Source of the DNA: an uncultured Oscillospiraceae bacterium | Lineage (GTDB): Bacteria > Bacillota > Clostridia > Oscillospirales > Oscillospiraceae | Length of the DNA stretch: 60,477 nt | Direction of reading: 5' to 3' | NCBI GenBank assembly: GCA_947589545.1 | Contig: CANQBA010000016.1 | Span: 1-60,477 of the forward strand | In this document: in pieces, positions 14,635 through 23,476 of the stretch | Numbering within the stretch: position 1 is the first letter of the stretch | Layout of the letters: every line of letters starts with the position of its first letter | Notes under the pieces: generated by a model | The model's input: only the letters and a program-made list of their open reading frames with translations | Told to the model about the DNA's origin: nothing | Database searches by the model: none | Program-made: the position numbers and the translations under genes

Positions 14635-16302
14635 TCACTTTCTGAAGCTGTCCTTCAGCGCCACGGAGCGGTTGAAGACCGGCTTATCCGGGGTGGAGTC
14701 CTTATCCGCGGTGAAATACCCCAGGCGCAGGAACTGGAAGCCGTCGCCAGGCTTGGCCGTCCCCAGAGCCCGCTCGGCCTTGCAGCCGGTGACGGTCTCC
14801 AGACTGTCGGGACTTATATGCTCCACAAAAGCGTCCCCGTAGATGCCGGGCTCCGGGTCGGTAAAGAGCTTGTCGTAGAGCCGCGCCTCCATATCCACCG
14901 CCGTCCCGGCGTCCACCCAGTGGAGGGTGGCCCCCTTCACCTTCCGGCCGTCGGCGGGATCGCCGCCCCGGGAATCCGGGTCGTAGGTGCAGTGGATCGC
15001 GGTGACACGGCCGTTTTCGTCCTTTTCACAGCCGGTGCAGGCGATCAGGTACGCGCCCTTCAGGCGGCACTCCGGCCCGCCGGGGGTGAGCCGCTTGTAC
15101 TTGGGGGCGGGTGCCTCCATGAAGTCCTCCGCCTCCACCCACAGCTCCCGGGAGAAGCTGACAGGCCGGACGCCCGCCTCCGGGTCGGAGGGGTTGTTCT
15201 CCACCTCCACCGTCTCGGTTTTCCCCTGGGGGTAGTTGTCGATGATGAGCTTTACCGGGCGCAGAACGGCCATCCGCCGGGGCGCGTGGGCGTTGAGGTC
15301 GTCCCGGAGGCAGGACTCCAGCAGGGCGTACTCCACGGTGCTGGAGACCTTGGCCACGCCGATCTTGTCGGTGAAGGCCAGGATGGAGGCGGGGGTATAG
15401 CCCCGGCGGCGCAGGCCGCACAGGGTGGGCATCCGGGGGTCGTCCCAGCCGGAGACATAGCCCTCCTCCACCAGTCTGCGGAGCATACGCTTGGACATGA
15501 CGGTGTTGGTGATGCCCAGGCGCGCAAACTCGATCTGCCGGGGCTTCGAGGGTACGTCCACGTTGTTGATGACCCAGTCGTACAGGGGCCGGTGATCCTC
15601 ATATTCCAGGGAGCACAGGGAGTGGGTGATGCCCTCCAGGGCGTCCTGGATGGGGTGGGCGAAGTCGTACATGGGGTAGATACACCACTTTGTCCCCTGG
15701 CGGTGGTGCTCGATATAGCGGATGCGGTACAGCACCGGGTCGCGCATGTTGAAGTTGCCGCTGGCCAGGTCGATTTTGGCCCGGAGTGTATATCTCCCCT
15801 CAGGGAACTCCCCCGCCTTCATCCGCGCAAAGAGCTCCAGGGATTCCTCGATGGGCCTGTCGCGCCAGGGGGAGCGGGCGGGGGTGTTCACGTCCCCCCG
15901 GTATTCGGCGAATTTCTCGGGCGGCAGCTCGCAGACGTAGGCCAGACCCTTTTTGATGAGGCCCACGGCCAGCTCGTAGGTCTTTTCAAAATAGTCCGAG
16001 CCGTAGAAAAACCGGTCGTCCCAGTCAAAGCCCAGCCAGTGGATGTCCTCCTTGATGGCGTCCACGTACTCCGTGTCCTCCTTGGCGGGGTTGGTGTCGT
16101 CCATGCGGAGGTTGCAGATGCCGCCGAAGCGCCGGGCCGTGCCGAAGTCGATGCACAGCGCCTTGCAGTGGCCGATGTGCAGATAGCCGTTGGGCTCCGG
16201 CGGGAAACGGGTGTGTACCCGCATCCCCGCAAAGCGCCCGCCGGGCGCGATATCCTCCGCCACAAACGCCTCGATAAAATTCCTGCTTTCAAAATCGCCC
16301 AT
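14635..16302 (-). CDS. glnS: Glutaminyl-tRNA synthetase
   Basis: This 555-residue class I synthetase charges tRNA-Gln. The HIGH motif is in PEPNGYLHIGHCKAL (about residues 36-50), and the KMSKS loop appears as VMSKRML (about residue 265). A C-terminal beta-barrel anticodon domain completes the usual length. ATG 16302 is chosen because AAAGGA lies 8 bases before it; ATG 16311 overlaps that site. Many Clostridia lack GlnRS and use GatCAB, so this gene probably has a bacterial transfer history; that is general knowledge, not shown here. Confidence 0.95.
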   Translation of the reverse strand: MGDFESRNFIEAFVAEDIAPGGRFAGMRVHTRFPPEPNGYLHIGHCKALCIDFGTARRFGGICNLRMDDTNPAKEDTEYVDAIKEDIHWLGFDWDDRFFYGSDYFEKTYELAVGLIKKGLAYVCELPPEKFAEYRGDVNTPARSPWRDRPIEESLELFARMKAGEFPEGRYTLRAKIDLASGNFNMRDPVLYRIRYIEHHRQGTKWCIYPMYDFAHPIQDALEGITHSLCSLEYEDHRPLYDWVINNVDVPSKPRQIEFARLGITNTVMSKRMLRRLVEEGYVSGWDDPRMPTLCGLRRRGYTPASILAFTDKIGVAKVSSTVEYALLESCLRDDLNAHAPRRMAVLRPVKLIIDNYPQGKTETVEVENNPSDPEAGVRPVSFSRELWVEAEDFMEAPAPKYKRLTPGGPECRLKGAYLIACTGCEKDENGRVTAIHCTYDPDSRGGDPADGRKVKGATLHWVDAGTAVDMEARLYDKLFTDPEPGIYGDAFVEHISPDSLETVTGCKAERALGTAKPGDGFQFLRLGYFTADKDSTPDKPVFNRSVALKDSFRK

Positions 16303-16339
16303 ATGCGTCATCCTTTCGCTTTCGCTTGCTTTGGAGCTT

Positions 16340-16367
16340 ATTATATCAAAACTGGGGCCAAAGTCAA
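16340..16367 (-). promoter_or_regulatory. glnS promoter
   Basis: On the minus strand TTGACT (16362-16367), 16 bases and TATAAT (16340-16345) lie about 40 bases before the glnS start. Confidence 0.75.
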
Positions 16368-16400
16368 GGAAAATCCGGCCCCGGGCGTTAGTCTTCTGCT

Positions 16401-16430
16401 ATAAAAATCTCCCGCCGGCGTGGCGGGAGA
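16401..16430 (-). terminator. Terminator of the prs-pth transcript
   Basis: On the minus strand a 9-bp stem (TCTCCCGCC, loop ACGCC, GGCGGGAGA) is followed by TTTTTAT. It lies about 90 bases after the pth stop. Confidence 0.85.
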
Positions 16431-16469
16431 GAAGGCTTAAAATTTTTTCTTAAAATTAATTATTTTTAC

Positions 16470-16498
16470 TTGACAAATGCTTTTCCATGTGGTATAAT
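16470..16498 (+). promoter_or_regulatory. Strong plus-strand promoter facing the end of pth
   Basis: TTGACA (16470-16475), 17 bases and TATAAT (16493-16498) with a TGG extension form a near-consensus promoter. The next feature on the plus strand is the antisense of pth, so no obvious gene is served. Its -35 region (TATTTTTACTTGACAAAT) and -10 region (GTGGTATAAT) are identical to those of the inverted copy at 11268-11296. Confidence 0.75.
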
Positions 16499-16520
16499 AT
16501 CTATAGTCCCGGAAAAGGAC

Positions 16521-17108
16521 TCAGCCGTTGAAGCGGTTCATGGCCTCGGCGGCGCCCTTTGTGATGACGCTCGCCACGGCGTCGGCGGCACGGGAGGCGG
16601 TTTTCAGGATCGTCTCGGCGTCCTCGTCGTGGAAAACCGACAGCACCCAGTCCACCAGCTGCCAGTCCGGGGGCACCCTGCCCACGCCCAGGCGCACGCG
16701 GGGGAAATTCTCGCCGCCGCACTTGGCGATGATGTCCTTCAGGCCGTTGTGACCGCCGGCGGAGCCGGAGGGGCGCACCCGGAGGCGGCCCAGCTCCAGG
16801 TTCACGTCGTCGGAGACCACGACTACGCGCTCCGGGGGGAGCTTATAAAACCGCATGGCCTCGGAGACGGCGTCGCCGGACAGGTTCATGAAGGTCTGGG
16901 GCTTCATGAGCAGCACCTTCCGGCCCTCCAGCTGGCAAACCCCCGTCAGCGCGTGGAATTTTGACCGGTCGATGGCCACGGTATGCTTTTTGGAAAAGGC
17001 GTCGGCGGTGAGAAAGCCCGCGTTGTGGCGGGTCATCTCGTACTTAAGGCCCGGATTGCCCAGGAACACGGCGATCCACTCCACGCCGGAGGGTCTGCTG
17101 AAAAGCAT
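16521..17108 (-). CDS. pth: Peptidyl-tRNA hydrolase
   Basis: This 195-residue enzyme recycles peptidyl-tRNA dropped from ribosomes. GNPG (17-20), catalytic H28 in MTRHNAGF, KPQTFMNLSG and the GGHNGLK motif are all present. The N-terminus is about 8 residues longer than usual before WIAVFLGNPG. It lies 77 bases after prs and shares its strand and terminator. Confidence 0.95.
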   Translation of the reverse strand: MLFSRPSGVEWIAVFLGNPGLKYEMTRHNAGFLTADAFSKKHTVAIDRSKFHALTGVCQLEGRKVLLMKPQTFMNLSGDAVSEAMRFYKLPPERVVVVSDDVNLELGRLRVRPSGSAGGHNGLKDIIAKCGGENFPRVRLGVGRVPPDWQLVDWVLSVFHDEDAETILKTASRAADAVASVITKGAAEAMNRFNG

Positions 17109-17140
17109 AAATGACTCCTTTTCTGGCTAATATCACAAAT

Positions 17141-17164
17141 TCCCTCCCCCAGGAAGGGGAGGGA
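17141..17164. other. Hairpin between prs and pth
   Basis: A perfect 9-bp stem (TCCCTCCCC, loop CAGGAA, GGGGAGGGA) lies in the 77-base spacer. No T-run follows on either strand, so it is more likely an mRNA processing or stability element than a terminator. Confidence 0.5.
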
Positions 17165-17185
17165 GCGGAAGCGATGGTTTTTGGC

Positions 17186-18145
17186 TTATTTGTAGAGGGT
17201 GGACATGGAGACCTCCTCATACACCCTGTCGATGGCCTCGGCGAACATGGGGGCGATGGAGAGGAACTTGATCTTGTCGCACTTTTTCGACTCGATCTCG
17301 GGGATGGAATCCAGCAGCACCAGCTCCTTGATATAGCTGGCGCTGATGCGCTCGATGGCGGGGCCGGACAGGACGGCGTGGGAGGCGCAGGCGTAGACGT
17401 TTTTCGCCCCGCCGATCTCCACCAGGGCCTTGGCGGCGCCGCACAGGGAGCCGGCGGTGTCCACCATATCGTCAAAGAGGATCACGTCCATATCCCTGAC
17501 AGAGCCGATGATGTTCATGACCTCGGACTGGTTGGCGCGCTCGCGGCGCTTGTCCACAATGGCCAGGTTCAGCCCCAGGCGGTGGGCGAAATTCCGGGCG
17601 CGGGCCACGCTGCCCACATCGGGGGAGACTACCATGACGCCGGGGTTGCCCTCCCCGAACATTTTGGCGTAATAATCGGCAAAAATTGGCGCCCCAGCCA
17701 GATTATCCACGGGTATGTCAAAAAATCCCTGGATCTGGGGGGCGTGTAAATCCATGGTCAGCACACGGTCGGCGCCGGCGGAGGCGATCAGATTGGCAAC
17801 GAGCTTGGCAGAGATGGGGTCGTGGCTCTTGGCCTTGCGATCCTGGCGGGCGTAGCCGAAATAGGGCATCACAGCGGTGATGCGTCCGGCGGAGGCGCGG
17901 CGGCAGGCGTCGATCATCACAAGGAGCTCCATCAGGTTGTCGTTGACGGGGGCGCAGGTGGACTGCACCAGGAACACATCGGAACCGCGCACCGTCTCGT
18001 AGAGGGACAGCGACACCTCGCCGTCAGAGAAGTGAGTCACGGTCATGTCGCCCAGGCGGGTGCCCATGTTGCGGCAGATGGCCTCGGCCAGGGTACGGTT
18101 GGAATTTCCGCAGAAAATCTTGATATCCTTGCCATGCGAGATCAT
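17186..18145 (-). CDS. prs: Ribose-phosphate pyrophosphokinase
   Basis: This 319-residue enzyme makes PRPP from ribose 5-phosphate and ATP for nucleotide, His and Trp synthesis. It shows the class I features: PYFGYARQDRK, MDLHAPQIQGFF, the PDVGSVARAR stretch and the PRPP loop ILFDDMVDTAGS. Length matches the family. It lies upstream of pth, a common Firmicutes pairing (prs-pth). Confidence 0.96.
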   Translation of the reverse strand: MISHGKDIKIFCGNSNRTLAEAICRNMGTRLGDMTVTHFSDGEVSLSLYETVRGSDVFLVQSTCAPVNDNLMELLVMIDACRRASAGRITAVMPYFGYARQDRKAKSHDPISAKLVANLIASAGADRVLTMDLHAPQIQGFFDIPVDNLAGAPIFADYYAKMFGEGNPGVMVVSPDVGSVARARNFAHRLGLNLAIVDKRRERANQSEVMNIIGSVRDMDVILFDDMVDTAGSLCGAAKALVEIGGAKNVYACASHAVLSGPAIERISASYIKELVLLDSIPEIESKKCDKIKFLSIAPMFAEAIDRVYEEVSMSTLYK

Positions 18146-18266
18146 AGGGGTGCCCTCCGATCGTTTTTGGTTTTGGTACTTTCATTCTAACACAAACGCG
18201 GCGGAAAGTGGTGACAAAAAAGAGAGAAAGTTTCGACAGTTTTCGGTCAAATCCCCCTACGAGAAT

Positions 18267-18956
18267 TTATAGCGTTAAAACCGCAAAGACATGCAGTGTC
18301 CCGTCTGAGACACGAAAGCGCACGTCGAAGCCGCCGTAGGTGAGGCCGTATTCCCGGCCGGGATCGGACTGGTAGGAGGGGCGCGGGTCGTGGGAGAGGA
18401 TCTCCAGGAGCGCCAGACGTTTCTCCTCCGGCAGCAGGGCGGCCAGCTCCGGCGGCAGCTCCACCTTCAGGCGTCTCTCCGGCAGGGCGTCGGTGTAGCC
18501 GCCCAGAGCGTCGGGGCGTGCGTCGGCGTAGGGCAGGTAGGGCTTTATGTCGAAGATGGGCGTGCCGTCGGTCATATCCGCGCCGGAGACCAGCAGGGCG
18601 GGGCCGTCGGCGGCGTCCCACTCCACCCGCAGGAGACGGACGCAGGAGAGGCCCACCGGGTTGGGCCGGAAGGGGGAGCGGGTGGCAAAGACGCCCATGC
18701 GCCGGTTGCCCCCCAGGCGCGGGGGCCGGACGGTGGGAGACCAGCCCGTCTGCCGCACCCGGTCGAAGCGCCAGAGCAGCCAGAGATGGGAAAACCCCTC
18801 GATGCCCCGGAGGGCGTCGGGATTGCGGTATTCCGGCTCGAAGACCACCCGGGAGCGGACGTGCTCCGCCAGCCCCGCCTGGCGGGGAACGCCGAATTTT
18901 TCGGTAAAATCGCACCGGAGACGCGCGATGACGTTCACGGCAAAGGTTTCGGGCAT
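18267..18956 (-). CDS. trmO: tRNA t6A37 methyltransferase, TrmO/TsaA family
   Basis: This 229-residue protein probably adds the N6-methyl group to t6A at position 37 of tRNA-Thr, using S-adenosylmethionine. The hallmark GVFATRSPFRPNPVGLS lies at about residues 90-106 and DIKPYLPYAD at about 138-147. The C-terminal extension of roughly 80 residues matches the bacterial long form. ATG 18956 is chosen over an upstream TTG because of GGGAAGTGG spacing. Confidence 0.88.
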   Translation of the reverse strand: MPETFAVNVIARLRCDFTEKFGVPRQAGLAEHVRSRVVFEPEYRNPDALRGIEGFSHLWLLWRFDRVRQTGWSPTVRPPRLGGNRRMGVFATRSPFRPNPVGLSCVRLLRVEWDAADGPALLVSGADMTDGTPIFDIKPYLPYADARPDALGGYTDALPERRLKVELPPELAALLPEEKRLALLEILSHDPRPSYQSDPGREYGLTYGGFDVRFRVSDGTLHVFAVLTL

Positions 18957-18995
18957 CAAACCACTTCCCTTACTCCGGTTTTGGCTGTTATATTG

Positions 18996-19024
18996 ATTAT
19001 ACCCGAAAACGCGGCTTCTGTCCA
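18996..19024 (-). promoter_or_regulatory. trmO promoter
   Basis: On the minus strand TGGACA (19019-19024), 17 bases and TATAAT (18996-19001) lie 40 bases before trmO. Confidence 0.7.
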
Positions 19025-19054
19025 GTGAAAAGCGTCATCCGCGCCGGGACGGGC

Positions 19055-19083
19055 TTGTCAATCGGTTTTTTATGGCTTATAAT
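19055..19083 (+). promoter_or_regulatory. Promoter of the two flavoprotein genes
   Basis: TTGTCA (19055-19060), 17 bases and TATAAT (19078-19083) precede the first flavoprotein gene by 36 bases. It is divergent from the trmO promoter. Confidence 0.8.
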
Positions 19084-19118
19084 CAGGGAAAAGATTTATA
19101 ACGAAGGGAGGGCGCGGC

Positions 19119-20321
19119 GTGGAGATCGTTGTCATCGGCGGCGGGGCGTCGGGCCTGGCCGCGGCCATAGAGGCGGCGAAATACGGGAGCGTCACCGTCC
19201 TGGAGCGGAGCGAGCGGGTGGGCCGGAAGCTGGCCGTCACCGGCAACGGACGGTGCAATCTGACAAATCTCTACCTGACCCCGGAGCGCTACCACGGGGA
19301 GGCGCCGGCCTTCGCCCGCCCCGCCCTGGAGCGGTTCGGCGTGGAGGACACCCTGGCGTTCTTCCGCGAGCTGGGCCTGGTGACCGTGGCGGAGCCCTCC
19401 GGGCGGGTCTATCCCCATTCCGACCAGGCCGGGAGCGTGGTGGACGTCCTGCGCTTTGGGGCGCGGGAGCGGGGCGTAAGGCTCCTCTGCGGGGAGGGGG
19501 TGCTGGAGATCCGCCGGTGGAAGGGCGGCTTTACGGTGCTGACAGCCGGCGGTTCCTACCGGGCGGACAGGGTGATCGCGGCCCCCGGCGGCGCGGCGTG
19601 CCCCCGGGCCGGGGGGACGGAGGAGGGATACCGCCTGCTGACTAGCCTGGGACACACCGGGACGGCGCTCCGGCCCTCCCTTGTCCAGCTGAAGACGGAG
19701 AACGGCTTTACCCGGCCCCTGAAGGGCGTCCGGGCGGACGCCGGGGTGCGGGTGATTGGCCGGGGCGGGACGCTGGCGGAGAGCGCCGGGGAGGTGCAGT
19801 TCACTGACTACGGCGTGTCGGGGCCGGCGATTTTTGAGGTCTCCCGGGCCGCCGCCGCGGCGGACAGGTGCGTCCTGCGGCTGGATCTTTTGCGGCGCGT
19901 CGGGACGGAGGAATTGATCTCGCTTCTGGAAAAGCGGTGTGAGACGGCCCTGACGGTGGAAAATCTGCTGACAGGCATTTTGCACAACAAGCTGGGCCGC
20001 ACCGTGCTTACGCATCTGGGGTACGCCCTGCAAACGCCCCTGAAAGCGCTGAAGGCGGGGGATATGCGCGGGATCGCCGGGGCGGTCAAGGCGGTGGAGC
20101 TGCCCGTCACCGGCACCATGGGCATGGAGGGGGCCCAAGTCACCGCCGGGGGCATCCGCACGGCGGAATTTGACCCCATGACGTTGGAGAGCCGCCTTGT
20201 CCCGGGCCTCTTCGCCTGCGGCGAGGTGCTGGATGTGGACGGGGACTGCGGCGGCTACAATCTCCAGTGGGCCTGGAGCTCGGGCCGGCTGGCGGGGAAT
20301 CTGGGGGAGCTTACATGCTGA
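19119..20321 (+). CDS. NAD(P)/FAD-dependent oxidoreductase, HI0933/BaiN-like
   Basis: This 400-residue flavoprotein has an N-terminal FAD-binding Rossmann motif (VVIGGGASGLAAAIEAA, 4-20) and the family stretch GRKLAVTGNGRCNLTN (about 37-52). The C-terminal part contains GGYNLQWAWSSGRLAG, which closes the FAD site. In gut Clostridia one member, BaiN, was reported to act in bile acid dehydroxylation, but most members are uncharacterised and this one stands without bai genes. Its stop overlaps the next gene by 7 bases. Confidence 0.85.
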   Translation: MEIVVIGGGASGLAAAIEAAKYGSVTVLERSERVGRKLAVTGNGRCNLTNLYLTPERYHGEAPAFARPALERFGVEDTLAFFRELGLVTVAEPSGRVYPHSDQAGSVVDVLRFGARERGVRLLCGEGVLEIRRWKGGFTVLTAGGSYRADRVIAAPGGAACPRAGGTEEGYRLLTSLGHTGTALRPSLVQLKTENGFTRPLKGVRADAGVRVIGRGGTLAESAGEVQFTDYGVSGPAIFEVSRAAAAADRCVLRLDLLRRVGTEELISLLEKRCETALTVENLLTGILHNKLGRTVLTHLGYALQTPLKALKAGDMRGIAGAVKAVELPVTGTMGMEGAQVTAGGIRTAEFDPMTLESRLVPGLFACGEVLDVDGDCGGYNLQWAWSSGRLAGNLGELTC

Positions 20322-21898
20322 GAGTGAGAGAGCTGTCCGTCCCCGTGGGGGAGGACGGGCGCGGAGCTGTACTGCGGGCCGCGGCCGGGGAGCTGGGCGT
20401 CCCGGAGGGGGAGATCCGGGAGCTGAAGCTCTGCCGCCGGTCGGTGGACGCCCGGAAGAAGAACGATATCCGCCTCATCTATACCGTGGACGTGACCCTC
20501 TGCGGGGACGAGGCGGCGGTTTTGCGCCGCTGCCGGAACGGGAAGGCCGCGCCGGCGGAGGACTATGTCTATACCGTCCCCACCGGCGGGGAGCGGCTCT
20601 CCCGGCGGCCCGTCATCGCGGGCTTCGGCCCGGCGGGGATGTTCGCGGGGCTTGTGCTGGCCCTGGCCGGGGCCAGACCGCTGATCCTGGAACGGGGCCG
20701 GGACGTGGAGGCCCGGGCGCGGGACGTGGAGCGGTTCTGGAGCACGGGGATCCTGGATCCCGGCTCCAACGTGCAGTTCGGCGAGGGCGGGGCCGGGGCC
20801 TTCTCCGACGGGAAGCTGAACACCGGCACGAAAAACCCCCGGATCCAGTGGGTGCTGGACCGTTTCGTGGAGTTCGGGGCAAGGGAGAACGTGGCGTATG
20901 ACGCCAAGCCCCACGTGGGCACGGACCGGCTGAGGCCGGTGGTGAAAAATCTGCGGGAGCGGATCGTGGCTCTGGGGGGCGAGGTGCGCTTCGGCGCGGC
21001 GCTGACGGGCATCCGCGCGGAGCGGGGCCGGGTCACGGGCATCACCGTCAACGGCACCGAGGAGCTTTTCTGCGACGATCTCCTGCTGGCCGTAGGCCAC
21101 AGCGCCAGAGACACCTTCGCCCTGCTTCACGGCCTGGGCGTGCCCATGGAGCCCAAGCCCTTCGCCATGGGGGCCCGGATCGAGCACAGCCAGCGGGCTC
21201 TGGACAGGTGCCAATACGGATCCCTGGCGGGTCACCCGGCCCTGGGTGCGGCGGATTACAAGCTGGCGGTGCACACCCCCCGGGGGAGCGCATACACCTT
21301 CTGCATGTGCCCCGGCGGGTACGTGGTGGCCGCCGCCTCGGAGGCGGGCGGGGTATGTACCAACGGCATGAGCTGTTCCGGCCGGGACGGGGCGAACGCC
21401 AATTCCGCGCTCCTGGTGGGCCTGGACACGGCGGATTTCCCCTACCCTGGCGTTCTGGGGGGCGTGGAATGGCAGCGGGAGCTGGAGCGCAGGGCCTTTG
21501 AGGCCGCGGGGGGCTATTTTGCCCCGGCCCAGACCGTGGGGGATTTTCTGGGGAACCCCGCCGCGCCCTCGATAGAGCCCACCTACAGGCCGGGGGTGCG
21601 CCGTACCGACCTCCACACGGTTTTGCCGGAGCGCATCACGGCGGCCATGGAGCTGGCCCTGCCGGAGCTGGGGCGGAAGCTGCCGGTCTTTCGTGACATG
21701 GGCGCGGTGCTCACCGGGCCGGAGACGCGCAGCTCCTCGCCGGTGCGGATCCTGCGGGACGGCGCCCGCCAGTCGCCCCTCCGGGGCCTGTGGCCCTGCG
21801 GGGAGGGGGCCGGCTACGCCGGGGGCATCACCTCCGCCGCCGTAGACGGGATGATGACCGCCGAGGCGGTGCTGAACGGCGGGCAGGGAGAGGCTTAG
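20315..21898 (+). CDS. FAD-dependent dehydrogenase (COG2509 type)
   Basis: This 527-residue protein starts with a 90-residue alpha/beta region (MLRVRELSVPVGED), then a dinucleotide-binding motif AGFGPAGMFAGLVLA (about 103-117). The middle contains EGGAGAFSDGKLNTGTKNP, a signature of this uncharacterised family, and the end has GEGAGYAGGITSAAVDG. ATG 20315, with GGGGGAG upstream, overlaps the preceding stop, so the genes are translationally coupled. The substrate is unknown. Confidence 0.85.
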   Translation: MLRVRELSVPVGEDGRGAVLRAAAGELGVPEGEIRELKLCRRSVDARKKNDIRLIYTVDVTLCGDEAAVLRRCRNGKAAPAEDYVYTVPTGGERLSRRPVIAGFGPAGMFAGLVLALAGARPLILERGRDVEARARDVERFWSTGILDPGSNVQFGEGGAGAFSDGKLNTGTKNPRIQWVLDRFVEFGARENVAYDAKPHVGTDRLRPVVKNLRERIVALGGEVRFGAALTGIRAERGRVTGITVNGTEELFCDDLLLAVGHSARDTFALLHGLGVPMEPKPFAMGARIEHSQRALDRCQYGSLAGHPALGAADYKLAVHTPRGSAYTFCMCPGGYVVAAASEAGGVCTNGMSCSGRDGANANSALLVGLDTADFPYPGVLGGVEWQRELERRAFEAAGGYFAPAQTVGDFLGNPAAPSIEPTYRPGVRRTDLHTVLPERITAAMELALPELGRKLPVFRDMGAVLTGPETRSSSPVRILRDGARQSPLRGLWPCGEGAGYAGGITSAAVDGMMTAEAVLNGGQGEA

Positions 21899-21925
21899 CG
21901 TAATATCCGTTTAAATAAGACATTC

Positions 21926-21974
21926 GCGGCGGTCTTTTTACATCCTCGGGCGAGGACGCGAAAAAAGCCGCCGC
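21926..21974. terminator. Terminator between convergent genes
   Basis: GCGGCGGTCTTTTT pairs with AAAAAAGCCGCCGC (one internal mismatch) around a smaller inner hairpin (CCTCG GGCG CGAGG type). It serves the convergent flavoprotein operon and the YcxB-like gene. Confidence 0.7.
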
Positions 21975-21997
21975 AAATTGAAGGTTTCGATTCAGTA

Positions 21998-22507
21998 TTA
22001 TTTGCTCCACTCCTGAATGAGCCGCAGGACGTCCTCCTTTGTCCCCTGGGTAAAGCCGTCCAGGGCGATCATGACGCCCAGCTTGCCGGTATTCTGGATG
22101 ATCATCAGGTGCGCCGTCTCCAGCGTTCTGGTCACGTCCTCGTAGTTTACGATCAGCGGATCCACGGTGGTCAGCACCTCCATGCGATCCTCATAGAACC
22201 GGGTGACCCGCTCCATCTCGCCTGCGGAGCGCTCCCTCATGGCCTTCCAGCCCTTTTTGATGCGGCTCCGGGGGAGGAACACCGACAGATAGAGCACCAC
22301 CAGCGCCAGGGCGAAGGTCTCGATGAGGACGGGGATCAGGTTGCCGCCCTTCCAGAGGATATAGGCGGCCACGGCGGCCCACACAGCGGCCAGGAAAATC
22401 AGGATCTTTTTCAGGGCGGGGCCGTAGTCCAGATCGATCAGGCGCTTCATTCCCTCCCGGAAAAGCTCCTCGGTGACGGTAAATTTGTTCTCGGCGATCA
22501 GCTTCAT
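21998..22507 (-). CDS. YcxB-like membrane protein
   Basis: This 169-residue protein has two adjacent membrane helices (about 34-50 and 57-76). A cytoplasmic domain follows, ending in a stretch typical of the YcxB family (YEDVTRTLETAHLMIIQ, then ALDGFTQGTKEDVLRLI). The function is not known. It begins 9 bases after the degV stop, so it is in the degV operon. Confidence 0.75.
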   Translation of the reverse strand: MKLIAENKFTVTEELFREGMKRLIDLDYGPALKKILIFLAAVWAAVAAYILWKGGNLIPVLIETFALALVVLYLSVFLPRSRIKKGWKAMRERSAGEMERVTRFYEDRMEVLTTVDPLIVNYEDVTRTLETAHLMIIQNTGKLGVMIALDGFTQGTKEDVLRLIQEWSK

Positions 22508-22516
22508 CCCGGAACC

Positions 22517-23359
22517 TCACTTTCTGTAGAAAAGGACGCCCAGCGTCCCCGGCCCGCAGTGGCAGGAGACGGTACACCCGGCGCGGGTGTGGATGATCTC
22601 CTGAAAGGGCGCCAGCTCCCGGACGGTGCGCTCGGCAAGGGCGCGGCACTCCTCGTCCACGCCGGAGTCGGTGATAAAGATCCGCCGCGTGTCCACGGTG
22701 GAGGGATCGGCAAGCCTGTCCCGGATGTACGCCTCGATGCAGGCGGAAAGCCGGCCACGGTATTTTTTGCCCACGCCCATGGCGCCGTCCTTCACATAGA
22801 TGCAGGGGTGGAGCCTCAAAAGATTGGCCCCCAGGGCCGCCAGGGCCGTACAACGTCCGCCCCGGCGCAGATAGTCCAGGGTATCCACCACGAAGCTCAC
22901 GTCCAGCTTCTCCCGCTTTTCGTCCAAAAGACGCTTGATCTCGCCGGCCTCTACGCCGGCCTCCGCCAGCTCGCAGGCGTCCAGCACCAGGTGACCGATG
23001 CCGGTGGAGAGATTTTTGCTGTCCACCACATAGACGTTTCCCAACTCCTGGGCGGCGATGCAGGCGTTCTGATAGCAGGAGGACATCTGCGCGCTGATGG
23101 TGAAGTGGACGATGGCGTCGCACTCCCGCAAAAGCGCCCCGAATACGTCCAGATAGTCCTGGACGTTCACGGCGGAGGTGGCGCCCAGCTGTCCGCAGGC
23201 GGCGATCTTCCCGTAAAGCTCGTCGGGCGTGATCTCCGTCCCGTCCTTGTACATGCCCCCCGCCACACTGACGGACAGGGGCGTCACGGTGATGCCCCTC
23301 TGGGCTACCAGCTCCGGGGACAGGTCGCATGTGCTGTCGGCGGTTATCTTTATTTTCAC
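22517..23359 (-). CDS. DegV family fatty-acid-binding protein
   Basis: This 280-residue two-domain protein begins KITADSTCDLSPELVAQRGI, the DegV signature, and later has HFTISAQMSSCYQNA, which lines the lipid site in the family. Characterised relatives (FakB) bind a fatty acid and present it to the kinase FakA for phosphorylation. No fakA gene is in the window. It is first gene of a short operon with the YcxB-like gene. Confidence 0.92.
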   Translation of the reverse strand: MKIKITADSTCDLSPELVAQRGITVTPLSVSVAGGMYKDGTEITPDELYGKIAACGQLGATSAVNVQDYLDVFGALLRECDAIVHFTISAQMSSCYQNACIAAQELGNVYVVDSKNLSTGIGHLVLDACELAEAGVEAGEIKRLLDEKREKLDVSFVVDTLDYLRRGGRCTALAALGANLLRLHPCIYVKDGAMGVGKKYRGRLSACIEAYIRDRLADPSTVDTRRIFITDSGVDEECRALAERTVRELAPFQEIIHTRAGCTVSCHCGPGTLGVLFYRK

Positions 23360-23390
23360 AGGCAGTACCCCCTAAAACGCGTATATTGGC

Positions 23391-23419
23391 ATTATATTCT
23401 TTTGTATCCCGCCTGTCAA
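23391..23419 (-). promoter_or_regulatory. degV promoter
   Basis: On the minus strand TTGACA (23414-23419), 17 bases and TATAAT (23391-23396) match consensus fully. They lie 32 bases before the degV start. Confidence 0.85.
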
Positions 23420-23476
23420 GCGCCAAGGCGGCCCCGGGCGCTCACCGTGCGCAGGCCTTATTTGACGGATCCGTTC

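Noticed and set aside
14818-16404. 528-codon open frame antisense to glnS
   Set aside because: It shadows the glnS codon pattern; no ribosome site or domain.
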